Positions 63,080-64,000 of a stretch of DNA of 64,000 nt are shown piece by piece; within the stretch, counting starts at the first letter, position 1; every line of letters starts with the position of its first letter. The notes beneath the pieces were generated by a model. That model had not been told where the DNA came from. It searched no databases and worked only from the letters and a program-made list of their open reading frames with translations. Source of the DNA: Alkalibacillus aidingensis (GTDB lineage Bacteria; Bacillota; Bacilli; Bacillales; Alkalibacillaceae); contig NZ_JABXWU010000001.1 of assembly GCF_014595945.1 (NCBI RefSeq), positions 744,001 through 808,000 of the forward strand, read 5' to 3'. A program made the translations under genes and the position numbers.

Positions 63080-63094
63080 TTAGAATGATTATAA
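63080..63094. promoter_or_regulatory. PerR-box-like operator upstream of hemA
   Basis: TTAGAATGATTATAA matches the PerR consensus TTATAATNATTATAA at every defined position but one (G for T at position 4). It lies between the divergent hemA and LiaF-like genes. hemAXCDBL is a known PerR target in B. subtilis. The surrounding DNA is AT-rich, so chance cannot be excluded. Confidence 0.55.
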
Positions 63095-63166
63095 ATACAC
63101 TCATTATGTAGATTAACATAGTCATCATTTCCCTTCAAAAAAACCAACTCAGGAGCGTTTTAAACT

Positions 63167-63649
63167 ATGAAACAACAAAAAACATTCTTAGCTGTATTTT
63201 TAATTGGGATCGGGTTTTACTTCTTTATCCAACAATTTCATATTCCTTTTATATCACGCTTTAATACGTGGCCTTCTATTTTAGTTATTATCGGAGCTGC
63301 TTTTTTAATTAGTGGTTACGCGAATAAACAACGAGACAATATCTTCCCCGGGGCTGTGCTAACCGGATTGGGAGTTCACTTTCATGCTCTTGAACATACG
63401 CAAAACTGGATAGACCACTGGGGAATGTACACCCTAATAATAGGCTTGGCCTTTTTAATTAAAGCTCATAAAACCAATAATGGCATCATTCCAGGATTAA
63501 TCTTACTAGTCATTTCATTTTTAGCGATTTCATCTATCGCGATGCCATCATGGTTTAATTGGTTTGATATGCTTTTCGATACACTTGAGCAATTCTGGCC
63601 TGCACTTTTAATGCTATTTGGGTTTATCTTATTATTTAAAAAGGGGTAA
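63167..63649 (+). CDS. LiaF-like/DUF5668 membrane protein
   Basis: A 160-residue protein with repeated helix pairs joined by short loops (FLIGIGFYFFIQQF, FNTWPSILVIIGAAFLISGY, WGMYTLIIGLAFLI, FWPALLMLFGFILLF). The W-P-(A/S)-(L/I)-L-I-x-x-G pattern is that of the LiaI/LiaF transmembrane domain. The cytoplasmic LiaF C-domain is absent. Its role is unknown; relatives often belong to envelope-stress systems. The start ATG has AGGAG 11-12 bases upstream. Its stop directly abuts the convergent MFS gene. Confidence 0.8.
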   Translation: MKQQKTFLAVFLIGIGFYFFIQQFHIPFISRFNTWPSILVIIGAAFLISGYANKQRDNIFPGAVLTGLGVHFHALEHTQNWIDHWGMYTLIIGLAFLIKAHKTNNGIIPGLILLVISFLAISSIAMPSWFNWFDMLFDTLEQFWPALLMLFGFILLFKKG

Positions 63650-64000
63650 TCATTTATTCATTACTCGCATAACCAATAGACTAAGTAAGATAATCAAGAC
63701 GCAAAATATAAATGGCAGACCTAATATTTGGGTGATAAAACCAGATAGTATAGAACCTGAGACAACTCCAATTGAAAAGAAAGCATAAAATACACCGTAA
63801 GCTTTCCCACGGTTCTGTTCATCTGTTGCATTGGCAACCATCTGATTCATAGATGGAAAGACGAATGCGAAACCAACTCCATATACCATCATGGCAATAA
63901 CTGCTAAGATGATGTGTGAAGAAAAGCTTAATATCAGCATAGATGCTGCAATTAAACTTAGCCCCGCAACTGCTAATCCTCGTGGTAAAAAGCGAACATA
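63650..64000 (-). CDS. MFS transporter, C-terminal part (cut by window edge)
   Basis: The frame is open at base 64000 (YVRFLPRGLAVAGLSLIAAS...) and ends at 63650, giving 116 codons. It covers the last four helices of a 12-helix major facilitator: the segment GFAFVFPSMNQMVANATDEQNRGKAYGVFYAFFSIGVVSGS is typical of drug-efflux type MFS proteins. The substrate cannot be judged. An internal ATG at 63940 is not the real start. Confidence 0.88.
   Translation of the reverse strand, partial: YVRFLPRGLAVAGLSLIAASMLILSFSSHIILAVIAMMVYGVGFAFVFPSMNQMVANATDEQNRGKAYGVFYAFFSIGVVSGSILSGFITQILGLPFIFCVLIILLSLLVMRVMNK

Overview
This window is a core-chromosome segment from a spore-forming, low-GC member of the Bacillaceae (Firmicutes). 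The gene order follows the Bacillus subtilis alaS to hemA region almost gene for gene. It carries many sporulation genes (spoVB, safA, spo0B, spoIVFA/FB, spoIIB, spoVID, a YhcN-type lipoprotein) and uses T-box leaders for aminoacyl-tRNA synthetases. Several proteins are rich in Asp and Glu, which fits a salt-tolerant lineage, but that is only an inference. Nearly all genes lie on the minus strand; the plus-strand exceptions are an rsfA-like regulator, spoVB, yrzE, a 62-residue membrane protein and a LiaF-like membrane protein. No rRNA, tRNA, prophage, insertion sequence, CRISPR array or defence island was seen.

Layout from left to right. 1-10 kb: alaS (cut by the window edge) with its T-box, two tiny genes (a DUF3918 protein and a zinc ribbon), recD2, a TPR protein, the sulfur-transfer genes mnmA, iscS and cymR, and rarA. 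10-20 kb: an rsfA-like regulator, a 6S RNA gene, the T-box controlled hisS-aspS pair, dtd, relA, apt and recJ. 20-28 kb: lapA-like, a repeat-rich intergenic region, secDF, comN, spoVB, yrbG, an ArsB/NhaD transporter and yrzE. 28-36 kb: yajC, tgt, queA, a DUF2905 gene, ruvB, ruvA, yebC, an SDR oxidoreductase, a YhcN-type lipoprotein, nadE and safA. 36-48 kb: obg, spo0B, rpmA-prp-rplU with an L21 leader, rng, spoIVFB, spoIVFA, minD, minC, mreD, mreC, mreB, radC and spoIIB. 48-64 kb: a diguanylate cyclase, folC, valS with its T-box, spoVID, a hairpin-repeat cluster, the haem operon hemAXCDBL, a LiaF-like membrane protein and the C-terminal part of an MFS transporter.

Functionally the window groups tRNA charging and modification (alaS, aspS, hisS, valS, mnmA, tgt, queA, dtd), DNA repair (recD2, rarA, recJ, ruvAB, radC), protein export (secDF, yajC), cell shape and division (mreBCD, minCD), sporulation, and haem synthesis.

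The least ordinary items are non-coding. There is a tandem array of about eight degenerate units spaced 20-21 bp apart, roughly two helical turns (20795-20977). A family of hairpin repeats occurs as three tandem copies at 56336-56480 and one diverged copy at 20741-20790. A hairpin buries the ribosome binding site of the sporulation lipoprotein gene. A 10-bp-arm palindrome covers the valS -10 region. PerR-like and LexA-like sites precede hemA and ruvA respectively. No clearly new protein system was found.
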